This document shows positions 34,129 to 48,447 of a stretch of DNA of 64,000 bases, piece after piece (within the stretch, counting starts at the first letter, position 1; each line of letters starts with the position of its first letter). The stretch is from Henricia sp. BOLD:AAB3569 (lineage: Eukaryota; Echinodermata; Asteroidea; Spinulosida; Echinasteridae): the NCBI GenBank assembly GCA_037783545.1, contig JBBELK010000632.1, positions 1 to 64,000 on the forward strand, written 5' to 3'. A program made the position numbers and the translations under genes. The notes beneath the pieces are model-generated. The model had not been told where the DNA came from, searched no databases, and was given only the letters and a program-made list of their open reading frames with translations.

Positions 34129-37100
34129 GTGTGTCCCAAATGCCGGCAAATTTGGAAATCAAGGAATTTTCCAACCAACTTCAAATTTTACATGCTCCAA
34201 ACTGTATATATTCCGCACTTGTCATGCAAAATTGACAGATTTTCGCTGGGAAATTACGGAGAAATTTCAGAGTTTAGGGAAAACGGAGCTCGGCTGCGTG
34301 GTTATTCCCCTAACCGTGGCTGTTGGGACACCCTGCGCATGCGCCGCGCTGGTGTACATTTGTACGGCCGTTGACTCACCCCAGATTGTGACGGGAATTA
34401 GGTCAAAGTGTGTCCCAAATGCCGGCAAATTTGGAAATCAAGGAATTTTCCAACCAACTTCAAATTTTGCATGCTCCAAACTGTATATATTCCGCACTTG
34501 TCATGCAAAATTGACAGATTTTCGCTGGGAAATGACGGATACATTTTAGAGTTTAGGGAAAACGGAGCTCGGCTGCGTGGTTATTCCCCTAACCGTGGCT
34601 GTTGGGACACCCTGCGCCGCGCTGGTGTACATTTGTACGGCCGTTGACTCACCCCAGATTGTGACGGGAATTAGGTCAAAGTGTGTCCCAAATGCCGGCA
34701 AATTTGGAAATCAAGGAATTTTCCAACCAACTTCAAATTTTGCACGCTCCAAACTGTATATATTCCGCACTTGTCATGCAAAATTGACAAATTTTCGCTG
34801 GGAAATGACGGAGAAATTTCAGAGTTTAGGGAAAACGGAGCTCGGCTGCGTGGTTATTCCCCTAACCGTGGCTGTTGGGACACCCTGCGCCGCGCTGGTG
34901 TACATTTGTACGGCCGTTGACTCACCCCAGATTGTGACGGGAATTAGGTCAAAGTGTGTCCCAAATGCCGGCAAATTTGGAAATCAAGGAATTTTCCAAC
35001 CAACTTCAAATTTTGCATGCTCCAAACTGTATATATTCCGCACTTGTCATGCAAAATTTACAGATTTTCGCTGGGAAATGACGGAGAAATTTCAGAGTTT
35101 AGGGAAAACGGAGCTCGGCTGCGTGGTTATTCCCCTAACCGTGGCTGTTGGGACACCCTGCGCATGCGCCGCGCTGGTGTACATTTGTACGGCCGTTGAC
35201 TCACCCCAGATTGTGACGGGAATTAGGTCAAAGTGTGTCCCAAATGCCGGCAAATTTGGAAATCAAGGAATTTTCCAACCAACTTCAAATTTTGCATGCT
35301 CCAAACTGTATATATTCCGCACTTTTCATGCAAAATTGACAGATTTTCGCTGGGAAATGACGGAGAAATTTCAGAGTTTAGGGATAACGGAGCTCGGCTG
35401 CGTGGTTATTCCCCTAACCGTGGCTGTTTGGACACCCTGCACCGCGCTGGTGTACATTTGTACGGCCGTTGACTCACCCCAGATTGTGACGGGAATTAGG
35501 TCAAAGTGTGTCCCAAATGCCGGCAAATTTGGAAATCAAGGAATTTTCCAACCAACTTCAAATTTTACATGCTCCAAACTGTATATATTCCGCACTTGTC
35601 ATGCAAAATTGACAGATTTTCGCTGGGAAATGACGGAGAAATTTCAGAGTTTAGGGAAAACGGAGCTCGGCTGCGTGGTTATTCCCCTAACCGTGGCTGT
35701 TGGGACACCCTGCGCATGCGCCGCGCTGGTGTACATTTGTACGGCCGTTGACTCACCCCAGATTGTGACGGGAATTAGGTCAAAGTGTGTCCCAAATGCC
35801 GGCAAATTTGGAAATCAAGGAATTTTCCAACCAACTTCAAATTTTACATGCTCCAAACTGTATATATTCCGCACTTGTCATGCAAAATTGACAGATTTTC
35901 GCTGGGAAATTACGGAGAAATTTCAGAGTTTAGGGAAAACGGAGCTCGGCTGCGTGGTTATTCCCCTAACCGTGGCTGTTGGGACACCCTGCGCATGCGC
36001 CGCGCTGGTGTACATTTGTACGGCCGTTGACTCACCCCAGATTGTGACGGGAATTAGGTCAAAGTGTGTCCCAAATGCCGGCAAATTTGGAAATCAAGGA
36101 ATTTTCCAACCAACTTCAAATTTTGCATGCTCCAAACTGTATATATTCCGCACTTGTCATGCAAAATTGACAGATTTTCGCTGGGAAATGACGGATACAT
36201 TTTAGAGTTTAGGGAAAACGGAGCTCGGCTGCGTGGTTATTCCCCTAACCGTGGCTGTTGGGACACCCTGCGCCGCGCTGGTGTACATTTGTACGGCCGT
36301 TGACTCACCCCAGATTGTGACGGGAATTAGGTCAAAGTGTGTCCCAAATGCCGGCAAATTTGGAAATCAAGGAATTTTCCAACCAACTTCAAATTTTGCA
36401 CGCTCCAAACTGTATATATTCCGCACTTGTCATGCAAAATTGACAAATTTTCGCTGGGAAATGACGGAGAAATTTCAGAGTTTAGGGAAAACGGAGCTCG
36501 GCTGCGTGGTTATTCCCCTAACCGTGGCTGTTGGGACACCCTGCGCCGCGCTGGTGTACATTTGTACGGCCGTTGACTCACCCCAGATTGTGACGGGAAT
36601 TAGGTCAAAGTGTGTCCCAAATGCCGGCAAATTTGGAAATCAAGGAATTTTCCAACCAACTTCAAATTTTGCATGCTCCAAACTGTATATATTCCGCACT
36701 TGTCATGCAAAATTTACAGATTTTCGCTGGGAAATGACGGAGAAATTTCAGAGTTTAGGGAAAACGGAGCTCGGCTGCGTGGTTATTCCCCTAACCGTGG
36801 CTGTTGGGACACCCTGCGCATGCGCCGCGCTGGTGTACATTTGTACGGCCGTTGACTCACCCCAGATTGTGACGGGAATTAGGTCAAAGTGTGTCCCAAA
36901 TGCCGGCAAATTTGGAAATCAAGGAATTTTCCAACCAACTTCAAATTTTGCATGCTCCAAACTGTATATATTCCGCACTTTTCATGCAAAATTGACAGAT
37001 TTTCGCTGGGAAATGACGGAGAAATTTCAGAGTTTAGGGATAACGGAGCTCGGCTGCGTGGTTATTCCCCTAACCGTGGCTGTTTGGACACCCTGCACCG

Positions 37101-39090
37101 CGCTGGTGTACATTTGTACGGCCGTTGACTCACCCCAGATTGTGACGGGAATTAGGTCAAAGTGTGTCCCAAATGCCGGCAAATTTGGAAATCAAGGAAT
37201 TTTCCAACCAACTTCAAATTTTACATGCTCCAAACTGTATATATTCCGCACTTGTCATGCAAAATTGACAGATTTTCGCTGGGAAATGACGGAGAAATTT
37301 CAGAGTTTAGGGAAAACGGAGCTCGGCTGCGTGGTTATTCCCCTAACCGTGGCTGTTGGGACACCCTGCGCATGCGCCGCGCTGGTGTACATTTGTACGG
37401 CCGTTGACTCACCCCAGATTGTGACGGGAATTAGGTCAAAGTGTGTCCCAAATGCCGGCAAATTTGGAAATCAAGGAATTTTCCAACCAACTTCAAATTT
37501 TGCATGCTCCAAACTGTATATATTCCGCACTTTTCATGCAAAATTGACAGATTTTCGCTGGGAAATGACGGAGAAATTTCAGAGTTTAGGGATAACGGAG
37601 CTCGGCTGCGTGGTTATTCCCCTAACCGTGGCTGTTTGGACACCCTGCACCGCGCTGGTGTACATTTGTACGGCCGTTGACTCACCCCAGATTGTGACGG
37701 GAATTAGGTCAAAGTGTGTCCCAAATGCCGGCAAATTTGGAAATCAAGGAATTTTCCAACCAACTTCAAATTTTACATGCTCCAAACTGTATATATTCCG
37801 CACTTGTCATGCAAAATTGACAGATTTTCGCTGGGAAATGACGGAGAAATTTCAGAGTTTAGGGAAAACGGAGCTCGGCTGCGTGGTTATTCCCCTAACC
37901 GTGGCTGTTGGGACACCCTGCGCATGCGCCGCGCTGGTGTACATTTGTACGGCCGTTGACTCACCCCAGATTGTGACGGGAATTAGGTCAAAGTGTGTCC
38001 CAAATGCCGGCAAATTTGGAAATCAAGGAATTTTCCAACCAACTTCAAATTTTGCATGCTCCAAACTGTATATATTCCGCACTTGTCATGCAAAATTGAC
38101 AGATTTTCGCTGGGAAATGACGGATAAATTTTAGAGTTTAGGGAAAACGGAGCTCGGCTGCGTGGTTATTCCCCTAACCGTGGCTGTTGGGACACCCTGC
38201 GCCGCGCTGGTGTACATTTGTACGGCCGTTGACTCACCCCAGATTGTGACGGGAATTAGGTCAAAGTGTGTCCCAAATGCCGGCAAATTTGGAAATCAAG
38301 GAATTTTCCAACCAACTTCAAATTTTGCACGCTCCAAACTGTATATATTCCGCACTTGTCATGCAAAATTGACAAATTTTCGCTGGGAAATGACGGAGAA
38401 ATTTCAGAGTTTAGGGAAAACGGAGCTCGGCTGCGTGGTTATTCCCCTAACCGTGGCTGTTGGGACACCCTGCGCCGCGCTGGTGTACATTTGTACGGCC
38501 GTTGACTCACCCCAGATTGTGACGGGAATTAGGTCAAAGTGTGTCCCAAATGCCGGCAAATTTGGAAATCAAGGAATTTTCCAACCAACTTCAAATTTTG
38601 CATGCTCCAAACTGTATATATTCCGCACTTGTCATGCAAAATTTACAGATTTTCGCTGGGAAATGACGGAGAAATTTCAGAGTTTAGGGAAAACGGAGCT
38701 CGGCTGCGTGGTTATTCCCCTAACCGTGGCTGTTGGGACACCCTGCGCATGCGCCGCGCTGGTGTACATTTGTACGGCCGTTGACTCACCCCAGATTGTG
38801 ACGGGAATTAGGTCAAAGTGTGTCCCAAATGCCGGCAAATTTGGAAATCAAGGAATTTTCCAACCAACTTCAAATTTTGCATGCTCCAAACTGTATATAT
38901 TCCGCACTTTTCATGCAAAATTGACAGATTTTCGCTGGGAAATGACGGAGAAATTTCAGAGTTTAGGGATAACGGAGCTCGGCTGCGTGGTTATTCCCCT
39001 AACCGTGGCTGTTGGGACACCCTGCGCCGCGCTGGTGTACATTTGTACGGCCGTTGACTCACCCCAGATTGTGACGGGAATTAGGTCAAA
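34129..39090 (+). repeat. 6-mer HOR of 1,656 bp with inserted dimer, about three copies
   Basis: After a lead-in 279-mer at 34129, unit 1 (34408-36063) runs GGATACATTTTAG; GACAAATT; CAAAATTTACAG (279); ACTTTTCATG with GGGATAACGG, TGTTTGGACA and CTGCACCG; TTTTACATGC (279); TTTTACATGC with GAAATTACGG (279). Unit 2 (36064-37992) is 1,929 bp: it has a second ACTTTTCATG/TTTTACATGC dimer (552 bp) at 37441-37992 where unit 1 has its last 279-mer. Unit 3 (37993-39090) is partial and begins with GGATAAATTTTAG. Confidence 0.85.
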
Positions 39091-42000
39091 GTGTGTCCCA
39101 AATGCCGGCAAATTTGGAAATCAAGGAATTTTCCAACCAACTTCAAATTTTGCATGCTCCAAACTGTATATATTCCGCACTTGTCATGCAAAATTGACAG
39201 ATTTTCGCTGGGAATTGACGGAGAAATTTCAGAGTTTAGGGAAAACGGAGCTCGGCTGCGTGGTTATTCCCCTAACCGTGGCTGTTGGGACACCCTGCGC
39301 ATGCGCCGCGCTGGTGTACATTTGTACGGCCGTTGACTCATCCCAGATTGTGACGGGAATTAGGTCAAAGTGTGTCCCAAATGCCGGCAAATTTGGAAAT
39401 CAAGGAATTTTCCAACCAACTTCAAATTTTGCATGCTCCAAACTGTATATATTCCGCACTTGTCATGCAAAATTGACAGATTTTCGCTGGGAAATGACGG
39501 AGAAATTTCAGAGTTTAGGGAAAACGGAGCTCGGCTGCGTGGTTATTCCCCTAACCGTGGCTGTTGGGACACCCTGCGCCGCGCTGGTGTACATTTGTAC
39601 GGCCGTTGACTCACCCCAGATTGTGACGGGAATTAGGTCAAAGTGTGTCCCAAATGCCGGCAAATTTGGAAATCAAGGAATTTTCCAACCAACTTCAAAT
39701 TTTGCACGCTCCAAACTGTATATATTCCGCACTTGTCATGCAAAATTGACAAATTTTCGCTGGGAAATGACGGAGAAATTTCAGAGTTTAGGGAAAACGG
39801 AGCTCGGCTGCGTGGTTATTCCCCTAACCGTGGCTGTTGGGACACCCTGCGCCGCGCTGGTGTACATTTGTACGGCCGTTGACTCACCCCAGATTGTGAC
39901 GGGAATTAGGTCAAAGTGTGTCCCAAATGCCGGCAAATTTGGAAATCAAGGAATTTTCCAACCAACTTCAAATTTTACATGCTCCAAACTGTATATATTC
40001 CGCACTTGTCATGCAAAATTGACAGATTTTCGCTGGGAAATGACGGAGAAATTTCAGAGTTTAGGGAAAACGGAGCTCGGCTGCGTGGTTAATCCCCTAA
40101 CCGTGGCTGTTGGGACACCCTGCGCATGCGCCGCGCTGGTGTACATTTGTACGGCCGTTGACTCACCCCAGATTGTGACGGGAATTAGGTCAAAGTGTGT
40201 CCCAAATGCCGGCAAATTTGGAAATCAAGGAATTTTCCAACCAACTTCAAATTTTGCAAGCTCCAAACTGTATATATTCCGCACTTGTCATGCAAAATTG
40301 ACAGATTTTCGCTGGGAAATGACGGATAAATTTCAGAGTTTAGGGAAAACGGAGCTCGGCTGCGTGGTTATTCCCCTAACCGTGGCTGTTGGGACACCCT
40401 GCGCATGCGCTGGTGTACATTTATACGGCCGTTGACTCACCCCAGATTGTGACGGGAATTAGGTCAAAGTGTGTCCCAAATGCCGGCAAATTTGGAAATC
40501 AAGGAATTTTCCAACCAACTTCAAATTTTGCATGGTCCAAACTGTATATATTCTGCACTTGTCATGCAAAATTGACAGATTTTCGCTGGGAAATGACGGA
40601 GAAATTTCAGAGTTTAGGGAAAACGGAGCTCGGCTGCGTGGTTATTCCCCTAACCGTGGCTGTTGGGACACCCTGCGCCGCGCTGGTGTACATTTGTACG
40701 GCCGTTGACTCACCCCAGATTGTGACGGGAATTAGGTCAAAGTGTGTCCCAAATGCCGGCAAATTTGGAAATCAAGGAATTTTCCAACCAACTTCAAATT
40801 TTGCATGCTCCAAACTGTATATATTCCGCACTTGTCATGCAAAATTGACAGATTTTCGCTGGGAAATGACGGAGAAATTTGAGAGTTTAGGGAAAACGGA
40901 GCTCGGCTGCGTGGTTATTCCCCTAACCGTGGCTGTTGGGACACCCTGCGCCGCGCTGGTGTACATTTGTACGGCCGTTGACTCACCCCAGATTGTGACG
41001 GGAATTAGGTCAAAGTGTGTCCCAAATGCCGGCAAATTTGGAAATCAAGGAATTTTCCAACCAACTTCAAATTTTGCATGCTCCAAACTGTATATATTCC
41101 GCACTTGTCATGCAAAATTGACAGATTTTCGCTGGGAAATGACGGAGAAATGTCAGAGTTTAGGGAAAACGGAGCTCGGCTGCGTGGTTATTCCCCTAAC
41201 CGTGGCTGTTGGGACACCCTGCGCATGCGCCGCGCTGGTGTACATTTGTACGGCCGTTGACTCACCCCAGATTGTGACGGGAATTAGGTCAAAGTGTGTC
41301 CCAAATGCCGGCAAATTTGGAAATCAAGGAATTTTCCAACCAACTTCAAATTTGGCATGCTCCAAACTGTATATATTCCGCACTTGTCATGCAACATTGA
41401 CAGATTTTCGCTGGGAAATGACGGAGAAATTTCAGAGTTTAGGGAAAACGGAGCTCGGCTGCGTGGTTATTCCCCTAACCGTGGCTGTTGGGACACCCTG
41501 CGCATGCGCTGGTGTACATTTCTACGGCCGTTGACTCACCCCAGATTGTGACGGGAATTAGGTCAAAGTGTGTCCCAAATGCCGGCAAATTTGGAAATCA
41601 AGGAATTTTCCAACCAACTTCAAATTTTGCATGCTCCAAACTGTATATATTCCGCACTTGTCATGCAAAATTGACAGATTTTCGCTGGGAAATGACGGAG
41701 AAATTTCAGAGTTTAGGGAAAACGGAGCTCGGCTGCGTGGTTATTCCCCTAACCGTGGCTGTTGGGACACCCTGCGCATGCGCTGGTGTACATTTGTACG
41801 GCCGTTGACTCACCCCAGATTGTGACGGGAATTAGGTCAAAGTGTGTCCCAAATGCCGGCAAATTTGGAAATCAAGGAATTTTCCAACCAACTTCAAATT
41901 TTGCATGCTCCAAATTGTATATATTCCGCACTTGTCATGCAAAATTGACAGATTTTCGCTGGGAAATGACGGAGAAATTTCAAAGTTTAGGGAAAACGGA

Positions 42001-43634
42001 GCTCGGCTGCGTGGTTATTCGCCTAACCGTGGCTGTTGGGACACCCTGCGCCGCGCTGGTGTACATTTGTACGGCCGTTGACTCACCCCAGATTGTGACG
42101 GGAATTAGGTCAAAGTGTGTCCCAAATGCCGGCAAATTAGGTAATCAAGGAATTGTCCAACCAACTTCAAATTTTGCATGCTCCAAACTGTATATATTCC
42201 GCACTTGTCATGCAAAATTGACAGATTTTCGCTTGGAAATGACGGAGAAATTTTAGAGTTTAGGGAAAACGGAGCTCGGCTGCGTGGTTATTCCCCTAAC
42301 CGTGGCTGTTGGGACACCCTGCGCATGCGCTGGTGTACATTTGTACGGCCGTTGACTCACCCCAGATTGTGACGGGAATTAGGTCAAAGTGTGTCCCAAA
42401 TGCCGGCAAATTTGGTAATCAAGGAATTTTCCAACCAACTTCAAATTTTGCATGCTCCAAACTGTATATATTCCGCACTTGTCATGCAAAATTGACAGAT
42501 TTTCGCTGGGAAATGACGGAGAAATTTCAGAGTTTAGGGAAAACGGAGCTCGGCTGCGTGGTTATTCCCCTAACCGTGGCTGTTGGGACACCCTGCGCCG
42601 CGCTGGTGTACATTTGTACGGCCGTTGACTCACCCCAGATTGTGACGGGAATTAGGTCAAAGTGTGTCCCAAATGCCGGCAAATTTGGAAATCAAGGAAT
42701 TTTCCAACCAACTTCAAATTTTGCATGCTCCAAACTGTATATATTCCGCACTTGTCATGCAAAATTGACAGATTTTCGCTGGGAAATGACGGAGAAATTT
42801 CAGAGTTTAGGGAAAACGGAGCTCGGCTGCGTGGTTATTCCCCTAACCGTGGCTGTTGGGACACCCTGCGCCGCGCTGGTGTACATTTGTACGGCCGTTG
42901 ACTCACCCCAGATTGTGACGGGAATTAGGTCAAAGTGTGTCCCAAATGCCGGTAAATTTGGAAATCAAGGAATTTTCCAACCAACTTCAAATTTTGCATG
43001 CTCCAAACTGTATATATTCCGCACTTGTCATGCAAAATTGACAGATTTTCGCTGGGAAATGACGGAGAAATTTCAGAGTTTAGGGAAAACGGAGCTCGGC
43101 TGCGTGGTTATTCCCCTAACCGTGGCTGTTGGGACACCCTGCGCATGCGCTGGTGTACATTTCTACGGCCGTTGACTCACCCCAGATTGTGACGGGAATT
43201 AGGTCAAAGTGTGTCCCAAATGCCGGCAAATTTGGAAATCAAGGAATTTTCCAACCAACTTCAAATTTTGCATGCTCCAAACTGTATATATTCCGCACTT
43301 GTCTTGCAAAATTGACAGATTTTCGCTGGGAAATGAAGGAGAAATTTCAGAGTTTAGGGAAAACGGAGCTCGGCTGCGTGGTTATTCCCCTAACCGTGGC
43401 TGTTGGGACACCCTGCGCCGCGCTGGTGTACATTTGTACGGCCGTTGACTCACCCCAGATTGTGACGGGAATTAGGTCAAAGTGTGTCCCAAATGCCGGC
43501 AAATTTGGAAATCAAGGAATTTTCCAACCAACTTCAAATTTTGCATGCTCCAAACTGTATATATTCCGCACTTGTCATGCAAAATTGACAGATTTTCGCT
43601 TGGAAATGACGGAGAAATTTCAGAGTTTAGGGAA
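38971..43634 (+). repeat. 4,664-bp tandem duplication, copy 1 (17 monomers)
   Basis: From 38971, where GGGATAACGG at 38970 breaks the match, the sequence is repeated 4,664 bp downstream. Rare markers are shared: GGGAATTGACGG (39211), GACTCATCCC (39337), GGTTAATCCC (40090), GCAAGCTCC (40257), ATTCTGCAC (40551), TTTGAGAG (40880), GCAACATTG (41393), ATTCGCC (42019), TTAGGTAATC (42138), CCGGTAAAT (42951) and TTGTCTTGC (43303). It contains five 274-bp monomers. Confidence 0.9.
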
Positions 43635-46600
43635 AACGGAGCTCGGCTGCGTGGTTATTCCCCTAACCGTGGCTGTTGGGACACCCTGCGCCGCGCTGGT
43701 GTACATTTGTACGGCCGTTGACTCACCCCAGATTGTGACGGGAATTAGGTCAAAGTGTGTCCCAAATGCCGGCAAATTTGGAAATCAAGGAATTTTCCAA
43801 CCAACTTCAAATTTTGCATGCTCCAAACTGTATATATTCCGCACTTGTCATGCAAAATTGACAGATTTTCGCTGGGAATTGACGGAGAAATTTCAGAGTT
43901 TAGGGAAAACGGAGCTCGGCTGCGTGGTTATTCCCCTAACCGTGGCTGTTGGGACACCCTGCGCATGCGCCGCGCTGGTGTACATTTGTACGGCCGTTGA
44001 CTCATCCCAGATTGTGACGGGAATTAGGTCAAAGTGTGTCCCAAATGCCGGCAAATTTGGAAATCAAGGAATTTTCCAACCAACTTCAAATTTTGCATGC
44101 TCCAAACTGTATATATTCCGCACTTGTCATGCAAAATTGACAGATTTTCGCTGGGAAATGACGGAGAAATTTCAGAGTTTAGGGAAAACGGAGCTCGGCT
44201 GCGTGGTTATTCCCCTAACCGTGGCTGTTGGGACACCCTGCGCCGCGCTGGTGTACATTTGTACGGCCGTTGACTCACCCCAGATTGTGACGGGAATTAG
44301 GTCAAAGTGTGTCCCAAATGCCGGCAAATTTGGAAATCAAGGAATTTTCCAACCAACTTCAAATTTTGCACGCTCCAAACTGTATATATTCCGCACTTGT
44401 CATGCAAAATTGACAAATTTTCGCTGGGAAATGACGGAGAAATTTCAGAGTTTAGGGAAAACGGAGCTCGGCTGCGTGGTTATTCCCCTAACCGTGGCTG
44501 TTGGGACACCCTGCGCCGCGCTGGTGTACATTTGTACGGCCGTTGACTCACCCCAGATTGTGACGGGAATTAGGTCAAAGTGTGTCCCAAATGCCGGCAA
44601 ATTTGGAAATCAAGGAATTTTCCAACCAACTTCAAATTTTACATGCTCCAAACTGTATATATTCCGCACTTGTCATGCAAAATTGACAGATTTTCGCTGG
44701 GAAATGACGGAGAAATTTCAGAGTTTAGGGAAAACGGAGCTCGGCTGCGTGGTTAATCCCCTAACCGTGGCTGTTGGGACACCCTGCGCATGCGCCGCGC
44801 TGGTGTACATTTGTACGGCCGTTGACTCACCCCAGATTGTGACGGGAATTAGGTCAAAGTGTGTCCCAAATGCCGGCAAATTTGGAAATCAAGGAATTTT
44901 CCAACCAACTTCAAATTTTGCAAGCTCCAAACTGTATATATTCCGCACTTGTCATGCAAAATTGACAGATTTTCGCTGGGAAATGACGGATAAATTTCAG
45001 AGTTTAGGGAAAACGGAGCTCGGCTGCGTGGTTATTCCCCTAACCGTGGCTGTTGGGACACCCTGCGCATGCGCTGGTGTACATTTATACGGCCGTTGAC
45101 TCACCCCAGATTGTGACGGGAATTAGGTCAAAGTGTGTCCCAAATGCCGGCAAATTTGGAAATCAAGGAATTTTCCAACCAACTTCAAATTTTGCATGGT
45201 CCAAACTGTATATATTCTGCACTTGTCATGCAAAATTGACAGATTTTCGCTGGGAAATGACGGAGAAATTTCAGAGTTTAGGGAAAACGGAGCTCGGCTG
45301 CGTGGTTATTCCCCTAACCGTGGCTGTTGGGACACCCTGCGCCGCGCTGGTGTACATTTGTACGGCCGTTGACTCACCCCAGATTGTGACGGGAATTAGG
45401 TCAAAGTGTGTCCCAAATGCCGGCAAATTTGGAAATCAAGGAATTTTCCAACCAACTTCAAATTTTGCATGCTCCAAACTGTATATATTCCGCACTTGTC
45501 ATGCAAAATTGACAGATTTTCGCTGGGAAATGACGGAGAAATTTGAGAGTTTAGGGAAAACGGAGCTCGGCTGCGTGGTTATTCCCCTAACCGTGGCTGT
45601 TGGGACACCCTGCGCCGCGCTGGTGTACATTTGTACGGCCGTTGACTCACCCCAGATTGTGACGGGAATTAGGTCAAAGTGTGTCCCAAATGCCGGCAAA
45701 TTTGGAAATCAAGGAATTTTCCAACCAACTTCAAATTTTGCATGCTCCAAACTGTATATATTCCGCACTTGTCATGCAAAATTGACAGATTTTCGCTGGG
45801 AAATGACGGAGAAATGTCAGAGTTTAGGGAAAACGGAGCTCGGCTGCGTGGTTATTCCCCTAACCGTGGCTGTTGGGACACCCTGCGCATGCGCCGCGCT
45901 GGTGTACATTTGTACGGCCGTTGACTCACCCCAGATTGTGACGGGAATTAGGTCAAAGTGTGTCCCAAATGCCGGCAAATTTGGAAATCAAGGAATTTTC
46001 CAACCAACTTCAAATTTGGCATGCTCCAAACTGTATATATTCCGCACTTGTCATGCAACATTGACAGATTTTCGCTGGGAAATGACGGAGAAATTTCAGA
46101 GTTTAGGGAAAACGGAGCTCGGCTGCGTGGTTATTCCCCTAACCGTGGCTGTTGGGACACCCTGCGCATGCGCTGGTGTACATTTCTACGGCCGTTGACT
46201 CACCCCAGATTGTGACGGGAATTAGGTCAAAGTGTGTCCCAAATGCCGGCAAATTTGGAAATCAAGGAATTTTCCAACCAACTTCAAATTTTGCATGCTC
46301 CAAACTGTATATATTCCGCACTTGTCATGCAAAATTGACAGATTTTCGCTGGGAAATGACGGAGAAATTTCAGAGTTTAGGGAAAACGGAGCTCGGCTGC
46401 GTGGTTATTCCCCTAACCGTGGCTGTTGGGACACCCTGCGCATGCGCTGGTGTACATTTGTACGGCCGTTGACTCACCCCAGATTGTGACGGGAATTAGG
46501 TCAAAGTGTGTCCCAAATGCCGGCAAATTTGGAAATCAAGGAATTTTCCAACCAACTTCAAATTTTGCATGCTCCAAATTGTATATATTCCGCACTTGTC

Positions 46601-48447
46601 ATGCAAAATTGACAGATTTTCGCTGGGAAATGACGGAGAAATTTCAAAGTTTAGGGAAAACGGAGCTCGGCTGCGTGGTTATTCGCCTAACCGTGGCTGT
46701 TGGGACACCCTGCGCCGCGCTGGTGTACATTTGTACGGCCGTTGACTCACCCCAGATTGTGACGGGAATTAGGTCAAAGTGTGTCCCAAATGCCGGCAAA
46801 TTAGGTAATCAAGGAATTGTCCAACCAACTTCAAATTTTGCATGCTCCAAACTGTATATATTCCGCACTTGTCATGCAAAATTGACAGATTTTCGCTTGG
46901 AAATGACGGAGAAATTTTAGAGTTTAGGGAAAACGGAGCTCGGCTGCGTGGTTATTCCCCTAACCGTGGCTGTTGGGACACCCTGCGCATGCGCTGGTGT
47001 ACATTTGTACGGCCGTTGACTCACCCCAGATTGTGACGGGAATTAGGTCAAAGTGTGTCCCAAATGCCGGCAAATTTGGTAATCAAGGAATTTTCCAACC
47101 AACTTCAAATTTTGCATGCTCCAAACTGTATATATTCCGCACTTGTCATGCAAAATTGACAGATTTTCGCTGGGAAATGACGGAGAAATTTCAGAGTTTA
47201 GGGAAAACGGAGCTCGGCTGCGTGGTTATTCCCCTAACCGTGGCTGTTGGGACACCCTGCGCCGCGCTGGTGTACATTTGTACGGCCGTTGACTCACCCC
47301 AGATTGTGACGGGAATTAGGTCAAAGTGTGTCCCAAATGCCGGCAAATTTGGAAATCAAGGAATTTTCCAACCAACTTCAAATTTTGCATGCTCCAAACT
47401 GTATATATTCCGCACTTGTCATGCAAAATTGACAGATTTTCGCTGGGAAATGACGGAGAAATTTCAGAGTTTAGGGAAAACGGAGCTCGGCTGCGTGGTT
47501 ATTCCCCTAACCGTGGCTGTTGGGACACCCTGCGCCGCGCTGGTGTACATTTGTACGGCCGTTGACTCACCCCAGATTGTGACGGGAATTAGGTCAAAGT
47601 GTGTCCCAAATGCCGGTAAATTTGGAAATCAAGGAATTTTCCAACCAACTTCAAATTTTGCATGCTCCAAACTGTATATATTCCGCACTTGTCATGCAAA
47701 ATTGACAGATTTTCGCTGGGAAATGACGGAGAAATTTCAGAGTTTAGGGAAAACGGAGCTCGGCTGCGTGGTTATTCCCCTAACCGTGGCTGTTGGGACA
47801 CCCTGCGCATGCGCTGGTGTACATTTCTACGGCCGTTGACTCACCCCAGATTGTGACGGGAATTAGGTCAAAGTGTGTCCCAAATGCCGGCAAATTTGGA
47901 AATCAAGGAATTTTCCAACCAACTTCAAATTTTGCATGCTCCAAACTGTATATATTCCGCACTTGTCTTGCAAAATTGACAGATTTTCGCTGGGAAATGA
48001 AGGAGAAATTTCAGAGTTTAGGGAAAACGGAGCTCGGCTGCGTGGTTATTCCCCTAACCGTGGCTGTTGGGACACCCTGCGCCGCGCTGGTGTACATTTG
48101 TACGGCCGTTGACTCACCCCAGATTGTGACGGGAATTAGGTCAAAGTGTGTCCCAAATGCCGGCAAATTTGGAAATCAAGGAATTTTCCAACCAACTTCA
48201 AATTTTGCATGCTCCAAACTGTATATATTCCGCACTTGTCATGCAAAATTGACAGATTTTCGCTTGGAAATGACGGAGAAATTTCAGAGTTTAGGGAAAA
48301 CGGAGCTCGGCTGCGTGGTTATTCCCCTAACCGTGGCTGTTGGGACACCCTGCGCCGCGCTGGTGTACATTTGTACGGCCGTTGACTCACCCCAGATTGT
48401 GACGGGAATTAGGTCAAAGTGTGTCCCAAATGCCGGCAAATTTGGAA
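43635..48447 (+). repeat. 4,664-bp tandem duplication, copy 2
   Basis: Repeats every rare marker of copy 1 at exactly +4,664 bp with no indel, and continues about 149 bp into a third pass until TTTGGAATTC at 48448 breaks the match. I compared all the rare markers and found no difference, but did not verify every base. Identity this high means either a very recent unequal crossover or a false duplication in the assembly. Confidence 0.9.
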
